Shown piece after piece: positions 1 to 8,155 of a stretch of DNA of 64,000 nucleotides. The stretch is from NCBI GenBank assembly GCA_021785195.1, contig JAJYGC010000005.1:62001-126000 (forward strand). Direction: 5' to 3'. Source of the stretch: Nitrospirota bacterium (GTDB lineage: Bacteria > Nitrospirota > Leptospirillia > Leptospirillales > Leptospirillaceae). The notes under the pieces are model-generated. The model was not told where the DNA came from. It saw only the letters and a list, made by a program, of their open reading frames with translations, and did not search any database. How positions within the stretch are numbered: position 1 is the first letter of the stretch; each line of letters opens with the position of its first letter. The translations under genes and the position numbers were made by a program.

Positions 1-67
1 CGGAAATGCAAAACATGAGTGCATGCTAAATTAAATTTCACCAATGTCAAGGGCGAATCTTTCATTT

Positions 68-87
68 CCCGGCCATTTCAGGCCGGG
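68..87. terminator. GC-rich hairpin in the leading non-coding stretch
   Basis: CCCGGCC (68-74) and GGCCGGG (81-87) form a perfect 7-bp stem around a 6-nt loop. No T-run follows on either strand, so it may be only the hairpin part of a terminator for a gene left of the window. I see nothing else that I can support in bases 1-165 apart from the ribosome binding site of the first gene. Confidence 0.3.
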
Positions 88-165
88 GTTGCGACTTCCC
101 CAAGGCCTAGGGACCGTATTATACCATGATGACAGTCCATCGTCTTTTCCAAATCAGGGGGTTTG

Positions 166-1107
166 ATGGAGCATAACGAACCCGACAGAGAAGGAAACGG
201 AAAATCCGGGGCAACCCGACTTCTGCTGTCCACGAAGTTTTTCATGATCTTGCTGGCAGTGCCCCTCCTTTTGATGGGAACCCACTACCTCAAGAGCCGT
301 TTTCCTGGCAATCCCGAGTTGCTGACATTGATTCAGATCATCAGTGTCCTCCTTGTACTCTTTGGGCTTTATCGGACACTGGTCTCTGCCATTCTCCCCG
401 CTTTTTCGGAGCGACTTGGAAACGAACGATTGCGCACAGCCCGATACTTTCTCGATTTTCTGTTCATTGTCATCATGATTTTGTCTGTGATGACCCTGCT
501 GGGAAAGGGATTCAGCAACCTGGCCATTGGAGGAACCGTCCTCTCCGTGATTCTGGGAATCGCGGGACAGAACTCACTGACGAATTTCTTTTCCGGCTTC
601 ATATTGGCCCTGGTCCAACCGTTCAAGGTCGGAGATCCAATCTCGCTCGTTACATGGCAATACCCCCGACTGGCAGCCACCTCTCCCCACGAAATCATGT
701 CTCCCGAACACCGGGGCACGGTCGCATCCATCGGGATGATCTACACGTCCTTTGATGGGGAGGATGGACGGCGGTTCATGCTTCCCAATTCCATCCTCCT
801 CCAGTCGATGATCCTGGAATACAAGCAGACACTGGGAATTCTTCAGGTCACAATCGAGCTTCCAGGGGACATCCCATTTCCCGCCATCGAAAATTCCATC
901 CGGTTCGCAATGGAAAATGCCTATCACCTTTCCGGGGACGACCTCATCATCCGGGTGACCGGGATTGGCGTTTCCTCCATCGTGACCTCCATTCGTCTCC
1001 CGCCTGGAGACTACACTGAACCGGAAATCCGTGACAGGATCCTTCGGAGGATCATCGAACTGAGACAAGACAGCCTGCCCCCCTCCCTTCCGGCACCCAA
1101 TCCATGA
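166..1107 (+). CDS. MscS-family small-conductance mechanosensitive channel
   Basis: Predicted inner-membrane channel of 313 residues that would release solutes on hypo-osmotic shock. Hydrophobic segments lie near residues 25-46, 53-80 and 95-118. A Gly/Ala-rich pore helix follows (AIGGTVLSVILGIAGQNS, about 120-137) and leads into the FFSGFILALVQPFKVGDPI stretch typical of the MscS TM3/beta-domain junction. The soluble beta domain is interrupted by a longer loop than usual (about 165-180). I chose ATG 166 because AGGGGG sits 4 nt upstream; a TTG at 163 is too close to that site. A second, dissimilar MscS-type gene lies at 3559-4626. The family assignment is secure; the gating properties are unknown. 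Confidence 0.85.
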   Translation: MEHNEPDREGNGKSGATRLLLSTKFFMILLAVPLLLMGTHYLKSRFPGNPELLTLIQIISVLLVLFGLYRTLVSAILPAFSERLGNERLRTARYFLDFLFIVIMILSVMTLLGKGFSNLAIGGTVLSVILGIAGQNSLTNFFSGFILALVQPFKVGDPISLVTWQYPRLAATSPHEIMSPEHRGTVASIGMIYTSFDGEDGRRFMLPNSILLQSMILEYKQTLGILQVTIELPGDIPFPAIENSIRFAMENAYHLSGDDLIIRVTGIGVSSIVTSIRLPPGDYTEPEIRDRILRRIIELRQDSLPPSLPAPNP

Positions 1108-1177
1108 TTTTTTCATTCATGTTCATTACAATCCCAGTTTCCAAGGTCCTTTTCCTGGATGGATCCCGATTTCAGGA

Positions 1178-1197
1178 GACCGGGGAGGACCCCGGTC
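1178..1197 (+). terminator. Perfect 8-bp hairpin after the first MscS gene
   Basis: GACCGGGG (1178-1185) pairs exactly with CCCCGGTC (1190-1197) around an AGGA loop, 70 nt after the stop of the MscS gene. There is no U-tract, so intrinsic termination is only possible. The rest of 1108-1301 shows nothing that I can assign. Confidence 0.35.
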
Positions 1198-1301
1198 GGG
1201 CCGCCTTATGTCCGGGGTTATCGGCTGCCCCATCGGTCCAGCGGAATTCTGTGTCCTGGCGATGATATCCATTCCCAATCAACCTTCCGGAGAACCACTC
1301 C

Positions 1302-2360
1302 TTGATTTCTGAGACACTCCACCCTCCCGGATTCATCAGGTTCTGCCTGACACTCCTCCTGGGCTTGGGGGTCAGCGGATGTTTCGGCTCCACGACCATC
1401 CCGTCCGTTCCCGCCTTCCTGATTGTCGTCAACAACGCTGTGACCGGTCTGGTCGAGTATCCCCTTCCCCTGGCAACTGGCTCCACCCCCCTGTTCTCCC
1501 TGGCCGCAGCCGGAACCTATGAAGGGGGAGTCACTGTTCAGAACGACCTTTTCATCTTTGGGAAAGACAGCGGCAATGTCCCGTCCCTTTGGCGCTATAC
1601 CCTCCCCTTGTCCAAATCCCCCTCTCCCATGCAACTCACCGGATTCCAGGGAACCCCCGTGGCGGCCTTGTCCCTGTCAGGCGGCCAATATGTCGTATTT
1701 CTGGAAAAAACCGGATCCAGCCAGGCATGCCTTGAGGGATTTACGGCAGGAGGATTGATCAGCACCGGTGCAAGCACCCTCCCTTCGCCCGTCCTGGCCT
1801 GCACGTCATCCACCTTTTCCCTCCCGGGAAGCTTTCAGGGAGGGACAATGCAGTTGTCGGGCAATGGGAGCACCCTTGTCATCGAGACGACCTACCAGAA
1901 CAGTGGAGTCAACCAGACAACAATGCAGGCATTCTCCACGGGGACCCTCATGAACAGCCCCTTCCCGCCTGCCACTGCAACCCATGCCCTTTCAGGCACC
2001 CTTTCAACCTTTCCGGTGGAAGGGGCCGCCGAATCAAACAACGTTCTCCTGCTGCTTCCGAATCCCTCCGCTCCGGCGGTCGATTTTTTCGAGATGACCT
2101 CAATTCAGAGTGGAAGCAATCAAGTTTCCCCCCTCACACAGAATTCCCTCTCCGGCATCCCCCTTTTCCCCCTTCTTGTGCTGGATCCCTTCGGGTCGTT
2201 CGTGTACATGGCCACCACACAAGGGGGGTCATCTTCCCCCACCATCTACTCCTTCTCCCTGAATGCCATACAGAACTCATCCAATGCTGCGCCGTTCGCC
2301 CAGGTGGGAACAGGTTTAAATCCTGTGGCACTGCTGACCGTTGTGGGGTCCCAGGGATGA
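1302..2360 (+). CDS. Predicted lipoprotein, possible beta-propeller, function unknown
   Basis: Protein of 352 residues with a lipoprotein signal: a hydrophobic stretch (FCLTLLLGLGV) followed by the lipobox VSGC with Cys near residue 27. The mature part is rich in Ser, Thr, Gly and Pro. It has repeated motifs of the type 'PSLWRYTLPL', 'PTIYSFSLNA' and 'GLNPVALLTV', reminiscent of YVTN/lactonase-type beta-propellers, but I cannot count clear blades. TTG 1302 is favoured by GGAGA 8 nt upstream. The gene ends 31 bp before a TauE/SafE permease on the same strand, so cotranscription is possible. I do not recognise a specific family. Confidence 0.6.
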   Translation: MISETLHPPGFIRFCLTLLLGLGVSGCFGSTTIPSVPAFLIVVNNAVTGLVEYPLPLATGSTPLFSLAAAGTYEGGVTVQNDLFIFGKDSGNVPSLWRYTLPLSKSPSPMQLTGFQGTPVAALSLSGGQYVVFLEKTGSSQACLEGFTAGGLISTGASTLPSPVLACTSSTFSLPGSFQGGTMQLSGNGSTLVIETTYQNSGVNQTTMQAFSTGTLMNSPFPPATATHALSGTLSTFPVEGAAESNNVLLLLPNPSAPAVDFFEMTSIQSGSNQVSPLTQNSLSGIPLFPLLVLDPFGSFVYMATTQGGSSSPTIYSFSLNAIQNSSNAAPFAQVGTGLNPVALLTVVGSQG

Positions 2361-2391
2361 AGGGAGTTGACAAAGGAAAAGGCGCCCGCGC

Positions 2392-3159
2392 ATGACCCTT
2401 TTTCTGTCCGCCGGAGGATTGGTCGCAGGCATTGTCTCGGGACTCCTGGGGATTGGAGGGGCGGTGATCCTGATCCCCTACCTGCTGTTCTTCGTTCCGA
2501 TTTTTTACGATCTTAAACTGACTCCCTTCGAGGCCACTGAAATTTCGATGTTCCAGGTCCTGTTTGCGGCCATCGCCGGCTACCTGTCCCATCGCCCCAA
2601 TTTTTTGGTGCCTTACAAAACATTGTTTCTCTGGGGAGTTTCGGCATTGCTGGGAAGCGGCGTGGGGGGGCTCCTTTCCCATTTGATTCCCGGAAAGGTC
2701 CTCCTGGAGGTCTATCTCGCGGAAATCCTGCTGGCGCTTTTCCTTCTTTACCGAAAGCCCGTCTTGAACAGGCGGGACCAAGGGGCACCCGCAGAAAAAA
2801 GTCCAATGGCCGGACCGCTCATGATGGGAATGATCGGCCTCGTCAGCGGCCTTCTGGGGATTGGAGGGGGATTCCTCTACTACCCGGTCATGACGGGAAT
2901 CATGGGCTACACTTCCACTGTCGCGGTCGGCTCCTCTTTAGGGGTCATGATTCCGATGGCCCTGGCGGGTGCCGTGGGGAAAGCCACAGCGGCAGGGGGA
3001 ATCCCGGGGGTCACTTGGCCAGTTGTCGCCGGGGCTCTTGCAGGATCGATCCTGGGGGCACGTCTCCACTCCCGCCTGACTCCACAAAACATCCGTTGGG
3101 GACAAACAGTCCTACTTCTGGCAACGTTCATCCGCATTCTGACCTCATTTCAACACTGA
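2392..3159 (+). CDS. TauE/SafE-family (TSUP) membrane permease
   Basis: Integral membrane protein of 255 residues with about eight hydrophobic segments in two homologous halves. Each half starts with the family signature: SGLLGIGGAVILIP (about 16-29) and SGLLGIGGGFLYYP (about 152-165). TSUP proteins export or import sulfite, sulfonates or other small organic and sulfur anions. The substrate cannot be read from sequence. The length matches the family norm of about 250. ATG 2392 starts immediately at the first membrane helix, 31 bp after the upstream lipoprotein gene. In a sulfur-exposed acidophile a role in sulfite or sulfur-anion efflux is plausible, but that is inference. Confidence 0.85.
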   Translation: MTLFLSAGGLVAGIVSGLLGIGGAVILIPYLLFFVPIFYDLKLTPFEATEISMFQVLFAAIAGYLSHRPNFLVPYKTLFLWGVSALLGSGVGGLLSHLIPGKVLLEVYLAEILLALFLLYRKPVLNRRDQGAPAEKSPMAGPLMMGMIGLVSGLLGIGGGFLYYPVMTGIMGYTSTVAVGSSLGVMIPMALAGAVGKATAAGGIPGVTWPVVAGALAGSILGARLHSRLTPQNIRWGQTVLLLATFIRILTSFQH

Positions 3160-3558
3160 ACCGAGAAACATCTCACTGGAAATCTTCAGTCCCGTTCCTG
3201 AAAAAGGCTGGACAGCAGACACCCTTACCTTCAATATTATGGAAGAACCATATCTCGTGGAACCTTTCTCCCCCTTACAACCCAAGTCCTTGTTCCGGCG
3301 GAGGAAAGGACTCGACCGTTTCACAATTTTTGACGGACTCCCGCAGAAAAATGCCTGTCGGGATCTGGAGGAACCCGGAGGGGATTCGTTTTGCCCACCG
3401 TTACAGACCGGATGTCGCGGGATTCCGATGTGGACGCTTCGGACCATTCAATATGGTTCATCCTAAATGCCTGGGACAAAGTTCCCTAGAACCCTCCGGA
3501 CGCTCCCCCGCATTCAAAGCATTCCCCCAACGCCCTCTTGATCAGAAAGGAGTTCCAG
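3160..3558. other. 399-bp stretch without a convincing gene
   Basis: Between the TauE/SafE gene and the second MscS gene. A 75-codon open frame at 3239-3466 has no ribosome binding site and an unconvincing composition. I found no tRNA, good terminator or consensus promoter. The only firm element is the AAAGGAG (3546-3552) that serves the next gene. Confidence 0.4.
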
Positions 3559-4626
3559 ATGCTTCCAGGCCCCTTACTTGATGAATCATGGTCACAGCCC
3601 CTGGTTCTGCTTGTCACTTCCCTGGCGGCGGGTGGACTTGTTCATATGCTTCTCCTCAAAATCGCAGGGAGGAAAATCGAAAAATGGGGTAATTTCGAAG
3701 GGAGACACCCTTTGGATCGGATCAGATGGCCAACTTTTTTCCTTTCGATGGAACTGGTCATGCTGGTTGTTCATCCCGCAATTCCCTTTCCGGGAACATT
3801 TGAGGAGCTCCTCTCCCGGATCGCTGTCCTGCTGACCATTCTGACAGTCGCCTGGACATTGATCTCATTGACCCGAATATTGGGGGAAGCCCTCTCTTCA
3901 CGAAACCCTTCGAATTCATCAGACAATCTGCAGTCCCGGAAGATCAAAACACAGATCCTGATGCTCGAGCGCCTGATCGTAATTGGAATCATCATCCTGT
4001 CCGCATCGGCAGCGCTCATGACGGTTCCCAGAATACGCTCCTTCGGAGAAAGCCTCCTCGCTTCAGCGGGTCTTGCCGGACTTGTCATCGGTCTTGCCAC
4101 ACGTCCGCTGCTTACCAATGTCATCGCCGGAATCCAGATTGTCCTGACCCAGCCCATCCGCATTGATGACGTGGTCATTGCCAACAATGAATGGGGATGG
4201 ATCGAGGAAATAGGCATCACCTATGTTGTTGTCCGGATCTGGGACCTGAGGAGACTTGTTCTCCCCATTTCCTATTTCATCGAACAACCCTTTCAGAATT
4301 GGACCTACAGATCCGCGGCACTGCTCGGGTATGTTCATATTTACGCAGATTACAGGATTTCCGTTGGGGAACTGAGAGCCCAGCTCAAGAGCATTCTGGA
4401 GTCCTCCCCCCTTTGGGATGGACAGGTGTGGAATCTTCAGGTCACTGAACTCGATGAAAAAGGTGTCCAGATGAGGGCCCTTTTTTCGGCGCGCGATTCG
4501 GGGTCCCGATGGGATCTTTCTGTTTATGTTCGGGAAGCCCTGCTGGAATTTCTACAGGGACAGGAATCACTGGATCTTCCCCGTCTCCGGGTGGAAATCA
4601 CTCCATCCACAACCCCGCCGTTTTGA
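3559..4626 (+). CDS. MscS-family mechanosensitive channel, second copy
   Basis: Protein of 355 residues with four to five N-terminal membrane segments. The MscS pore helix follows (SLLASAGLAGLVIGLATRPL, about 172-191), then the beta domain beginning IQIVLTQPIRIDDVV. Its layout resembles the YbdG/YnaI branch, with extra membrane helices before the MscS core, rather than the minimal MscS. ATG 3559 is preceded by AAAGGAG at 6-nt spacing; an in-frame TTG 21 nt upstream lacks such a site. Sequence similarity to the channel at 166-1107 is confined to the pore region, so this is a second subfamily and not a recent duplicate. Confidence 0.85.
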   Translation: MLPGPLLDESWSQPLVLLVTSLAAGGLVHMLLLKIAGRKIEKWGNFEGRHPLDRIRWPTFFLSMELVMLVVHPAIPFPGTFEELLSRIAVLLTILTVAWTLISLTRILGEALSSRNPSNSSDNLQSRKIKTQILMLERLIVIGIIILSASAALMTVPRIRSFGESLLASAGLAGLVIGLATRPLLTNVIAGIQIVLTQPIRIDDVVIANNEWGWIEEIGITYVVVRIWDLRRLVLPISYFIEQPFQNWTYRSAALLGYVHIYADYRISVGELRAQLKSILESSPLWDGQVWNLQVTELDEKGVQMRALFSARDSGSRWDLSVYVREALLEFLQGQESLDLPRLRVEITPSTTPPF

Positions 4627-4730
4627 CAACAAGGGTCACATGTCCATGAATCAGTATCCATTCTGAATGGCGTTTGGCAAGGATTCGTCACATGGAGATC
4701 CATGTTTGGGGGAAAAAATGAAGGAGACTA

Positions 4731-4937
4731 ATGGATGACAGAGTGGGGGGGAGAGTGAACCCAGGGTTCAGGGGAACAACCGGAACCGTTCCCCAAACCT
4801 TGCGCACAATGGGAACGCTGGATTCAGGTTCGATAACTTCAGTGGATCTATCAATTTTAAGAACATTCTTTAGTACACTGAATTCTTCACTGGCCCAGTC
4901 TCTCGACTCAATCGTTCGAGAATCGGACCAATCGTGA
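4731..4937 (+). CDS. Possible 68-residue hypothetical protein
   Basis: A short open frame has AAGGAG four bases before its ATG but no recognisable domain, signal or membrane segment. Its last 68 bp overlap the 3' end of the convergent antiporter gene, which argues against it. I list it only because the ribosome binding site is good and because the 243-bp gap (4627-4869) holds nothing else. It could equally be chance. Confidence 0.2.
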   Translation: MDDRVGGRVNPGFRGTTGTVPQTLRTMGTLDSGSITSVDLSILRTFFSTLNSSLAQSLDSIVRESDQS

Positions 4938-6078
4938 CCCCTTGGACGATGATTGAAAAGGCGACAACCGCAAACGAAACCGATATGACCTTATCCTTTC
5001 CCGGAAATCCTTCGGGAAGCCCCAATGCAAGTGCAAGTGCCAGAGGTCCCCTGAGCCCCCCCCAGAACAAGATGTGTTGATGGCATGTGTCCACACGATG
5101 GCGTGACCACCGGAAGAGGGCAGATAACGGGTAAACCGTACCGGCCCGACTCAAGAGGACCACAACGATCGCAATGAGAACGGTTTTCCAGTCGGACAAG
5201 AAATTCTGATGGGCAATCCGGATTCCGATCAAAATAAAAATGATCGAGTTGATGATAAAGACCACTGTCTCCCAAATCGCCATGAGGGCATCCCGATTCT
5301 TGGGGGAGAACCCCAGGAAGGTGGATGAGTTTCCAATCAGGATTCCCGTGACCACACAGGACAAAATGCCGGACAGTTGGAAGGAATCGGCCAGGATGAA
5401 CGAACCGAACGCCGCGATGAAGGTCAGGAGGTTCCCCACCAGCAGGTCTGTCGTTCTCCCTGCCAGCATATGAATGACCCACGAAACAAAAAATCCGCAG
5501 AGCACACTGCCACCAGCAATATAAACCAGACGGGAAATCTCCTCGAAGAATTGCCCGGAGTGAGGGGTACTCCCCACCAGGGAAAGAAGAACCCCGAACA
5601 AGACGACGGATGCCACATCGTTGAAAAGGCTCTCGGCCTCGACCAAAAGCTTCAACCTCCCCTGAACGTTCAGGCTCCTGAACAATGAGATTACCGACAC
5701 CGGGTCAGTCGATGCGATCAAGGCCCCAAATGTCAGCGCCGGCACCCAACCCCAGTTCAGAAAAACCCGCATTCCCAGAAAGGTAATCCCCGTTGAAAGA
5801 AGGACGCCCAATGAAGCCAGTAAAATGACCACGAACAAATCCCGCCGGAGTTCTTTCCACCGGATGCTGAGCGCTCCCTCAAAAACGAGGGGCGGCAGGA
5901 ACACGTCAAAAATCAGGTCTTTGGTCAAGACAATTTTTGGAGAATATGGGAGGAATGTCAGAATGATCCCGGCCATGACCAGGCCGACGCTGATCGGAAT
6001 CCGTAGCCTTCTGGCCAGGATTGAGGAAATCGCTCCCACAATGAGCAGGATCTCGAGGTTGGTGATTGTAAGTGACAT
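4870..6078 (-). CDS. CPA1-family Na+(K+)/H+ antiporter
   Basis: Membrane protein of 402 residues with about 11-12 helices. CPA1 landmarks are present: PPLVFEGALSIRW (about 61-73) for the early conserved helix; ALIASTDPVSVISLF (about 123-137) for the TDP motif of the unwound helix; and EAESLFNDVASVVLF (about 148-162), whose Asn-Asp pair is the ion-binding site of this family. It ends at the membrane domain without the long cytosolic C-terminal tail seen in NhaP/NHE relatives. Likely role: cytoplasmic pH and cation homeostasis, which would suit life at low pH. The upstream ribosome binding site is weak. Confidence 0.87.
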   Translation of the reverse strand: MSLTITNLEILLIVGAISSILARRLRIPISVGLVMAGIILTFLPYSPKIVLTKDLIFDVFLPPLVFEGALSIRWKELRRDLFVVILLASLGVLLSTGITFLGMRVFLNWGWVPALTFGALIASTDPVSVISLFRSLNVQGRLKLLVEAESLFNDVASVVLFGVLLSLVGSTPHSGQFFEEISRLVYIAGGSVLCGFFVSWVIHMLAGRTTDLLVGNLLTFIAAFGSFILADSFQLSGILSCVVTGILIGNSSTFLGFSPKNRDALMAIWETVVFIINSIIFILIGIRIAHQNFLSDWKTVLIAIVVVLLSRAGTVYPLSALFRWSRHRVDTCHQHILFWGGLRGPLALALALGLPEGFPGKDKVISVSFAVVAFSIIVQGVTIGPILERLSRETGPVKNSVY

Positions 6079-6137
6079 CTGAACGCTCTATCCCCAAGGA
6101 ATCAAATCGGTCAACACATGGAAAAATAAGGACCCCG

Positions 6138-6157
6138 CCTGATTTCAAAAAATCAGG
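6138..6157 (-). terminator. Hairpin after the response regulator gene
   Basis: CCTGATTT (6138-6145) and AAATCAGG (6150-6157) form a perfect 8-bp stem with a CAAA loop, about 100 nt past the stop of the response regulator gene. No U-tract follows on the minus strand, so it is a candidate terminator or mRNA 3'-end stabiliser only. Confidence 0.35.
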
Positions 6158-6254
6158 ACGAGAGGTGGAGCCAGCCAGTGTTCCATTCGGTGGGAAGTTG
6201 GCCCACGCGCATCGATCGCACGGGACCTGACAATGGAACGGTGTCCCCAAAAAC

Positions 6255-7628
6255 TCAGGGATTATCGTTCATCAGCCCATAGTCCCGAATTTTTGCGTAA
6301 AGGGCTTTTCGGCTGATTCCCAGAATTCTCGAGGCCAATGCCTTGTTTCCACCCGTTTCAAGAAGAACCTTCTGGATCTGGTTTCTTTCTCCCTCCCGCA
6401 GGGTCCTCGGCGGGGATGAGGGATCATGTCCAGATTCTTCCGGAAATGGAATCAGGTCCACCAGCCAATCCGCCGGAACCAAACAATGTCCTGAAGCCGG
6501 AAACTCAGCGCCCCTTTCGATCGAAAGGGAAATCATCGCGTTCTTGAGCTCCCTGATATTCCCGGGCCATGGATAATGTTCCAGCACCGCTTTCGCATTC
6601 TGGTCGAACTCGATGGTCAGATCGCCTTTCGAAGCCATCGACTGGAGCAGAAAGTGGTTTGCGAGCGGCAAAATGTCTTCGCGGCGTTCCCTCAACGGCG
6701 GCAAAAGGATGGCGTGGACATGCAGCCTGTAATAAAGGTCTTCCCGAAAACGTCCTTCACGGATCAACTGGGGAAGGTCATCATTGGTCGCGCAAATGAT
6801 CCGGGCGAGGAAAGGAATTGGGGCCGTCCCCCCGACCCGGGAATACATCCTGTTCTCAATGACCCTGAGAAGGGCTATTTGGGTTGAAAGGTCCATTGTT
6901 CCAATCTCGTCCAGAAACAATGTCCCTTTCCCTGCCGCCTCAAACCATCCGGATTTTCGTTCCGTCGCTCCCGTAAAGGAGCCTCGTTCGGATCCGAAAA
7001 GTTCGGAGGTCACGAGATCCTTGGGAATCGCTCCTGTATTGACGGCAACAAAAGGTTCTTCCGATGCGGCGGAAAGATTATGGATGGTATGGGCAATCAA
7101 CTCCTTTCCAGTCCCGCTCTCTCCGGTCACCAGAACGGGAAAGGAATGTCGGGCAGCCTTCCGGACCCGCTCCAGCAACTTCTCCATGTAGGGTCCAATC
7201 CCTGGCCATTCCGTCTGGCCTTCCTTCGCAGGGGGATTCCCCTGGAAAGGACCGGCCTCCTGAAGGGCATTTTTCAGGGTGCCAAGAAGGGCTTCCTCGG
7301 ACAAAGGCTTTTCCAGATAATGGAACGCCCCTTGCTGAATGGCCGATACAGCCGTTGGAACAGATGCATGGGCAGTCATGATGATGACAGGAAGCGTTGG
7401 CCTTCGGTCCTTGATGGGACGAATCAGGTCGATTCCGGATACATTTGGAAGCTTCAGGTCAAGAAGGACCCCCCGAACAGACTCGCCCTCCTCCGAATTC
7501 AGGAGATCAAGCGCCTTTTCACCGGTCGAGGCCTCCAGGACACCATAACCCTCATGTTCCAGGAGGGTCCGGAGGTAGGCACGCGTATTGGCATGATCAT
7601 CAACAACCAATAGGAGTGGACCGCTCAT
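6255..7628 (-). CDS. Sigma-54-dependent response regulator (NtrC family, GlrR/QseF-like by context)
   Basis: Protein of 457 residues with three domains. The receiver domain (about 4-118) carries the acidic pair DD10-11, phospho-acceptor Asp57 in VLLDLKL, and Lys107. The AAA+ sigma-54 activator domain (about 140-370) has Walker A GESGTGKE (169-176) and the loop that contacts sigma-54. A C-terminal Fis-type helix-turn-helix follows (NKALASRILGISRKALYAKI). The sigma-54 contact motif reads GSFTGA (216-221) instead of GAFTGA. The gene is third in a histidine kinase/lipoprotein/regulator operon and overlaps the lipoprotein gene by 4 bp (ATGA). That order matches glrK-qseG-glrR of enterobacteria, so I infer a GlrR-type activator. 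Its targets are unknown; a sigma-54 promoter at 51292-51307 is one candidate. Confidence 0.9.
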   Translation of the reverse strand: MSGPLLLVVDDHANTRAYLRTLLEHEGYGVLEASTGEKALDLLNSEEGESVRGVLLDLKLPNVSGIDLIRPIKDRRPTLPVIIMTAHASVPTAVSAIQQGAFHYLEKPLSEEALLGTLKNALQEAGPFQGNPPAKEGQTEWPGIGPYMEKLLERVRKAARHSFPVLVTGESGTGKELIAHTIHNLSAASEEPFVAVNTGAIPKDLVTSELFGSERGSFTGATERKSGWFEAAGKGTLFLDEIGTMDLSTQIALLRVIENRMYSRVGGTAPIPFLARIICATNDDLPQLIREGRFREDLYYRLHVHAILLPPLRERREDILPLANHFLLQSMASKGDLTIEFDQNAKAVLEHYPWPGNIRELKNAMISLSIERGAEFPASGHCLVPADWLVDLIPFPEESGHDPSSPPRTLREGERNQIQKVLLETGGNKALASRILGISRKALYAKIRDYGLMNDNP

Positions 7629-8155
7629 CGAAGTGAATTCTCCAGCGTGGAAAGTTCCCGGAACGTCTTTTTAACCTGGTCGAGCTTTTTTTTCAGTTCC
7701 TGATTTAATGCCCGTTCCTGACGTGTTTCCTTCATGGATTTCAGGATGAGTCCGGCCGCTTCACGAATTTCATAGGGCTTTCCGAAAGCGTCCAAACGAA
7801 TCAGCAGGTCCTCGGCATCGATCCGGGATGGTAAATCCTTGAGGCGAAGTTCAACGAGCGCCAAATCGAACATCAACCGGTCCCGAATGCTGTCCGGCAA
7901 TTGTGGAAGGGCCAGTCTGGCCTTCAGGATGGCCTGGAGGCTCTTCCAGCTCCCGTCTTCGAACAAAATCGGGATTCCTTTGAAATAACGGCTGTCCTGG
8001 TCAGAAAGGGGAGCTGCGACAATAGGGGGAAGGAAGATCACAGGATAGGACGAGACCTGGGGAGGCGGCGGAAGGCTGACCGGTCCCGCGCATCCTGTCC
8101 CCATCCCCAGCATGGCCATCAGCAACATTCCCCACCGAATATTCAATCCCCTCAC
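7625..8155 (-). CDS. Lipoprotein between sensor kinase and regulator (QseG-like position)
   Basis: Lipoprotein of 176 residues. The signal segment MLLMAMLGMG runs into lipobox GTGC (Cys near residue 22), followed by a proline-rich stretch. The mature protein is helical, with a conserved-looking segment rich in Leu/Arg (about 75-140) and a C-terminal coiled coil (QELKKKLDQVKKTFREL). Its GTG start directly abuts the kinase stop codon, and its stop overlaps the regulator start, so the three proteins should be made together. In enterobacteria the gene at this position, qseG, encodes an outer-membrane lipoprotein that modulates the GlrK/QseE kinase. Similarity here is inferred from position, length class and architecture, not from an alignment. 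Confidence 0.75.
   Translation of the reverse strand: MRGLNIRWGMLLMAMLGMGTGCAGPVSLPPPPQVSSYPVIFLPPIVAAPLSDQDSRYFKGIPILFEDGSWKSLQAILKARLALPQLPDSIRDRLMFDLALVELRLKDLPSRIDAEDLLIRLDAFGKPYEIREAAGLILKSMKETRQERALNQELKKKLDQVKKTFRELSTLENSLR

Noticed and set aside
3239..3466. 75-codon frame between the TauE/SafE and MscS genes
   Set aside because: No ribosome binding site, no domain, unlikely composition.
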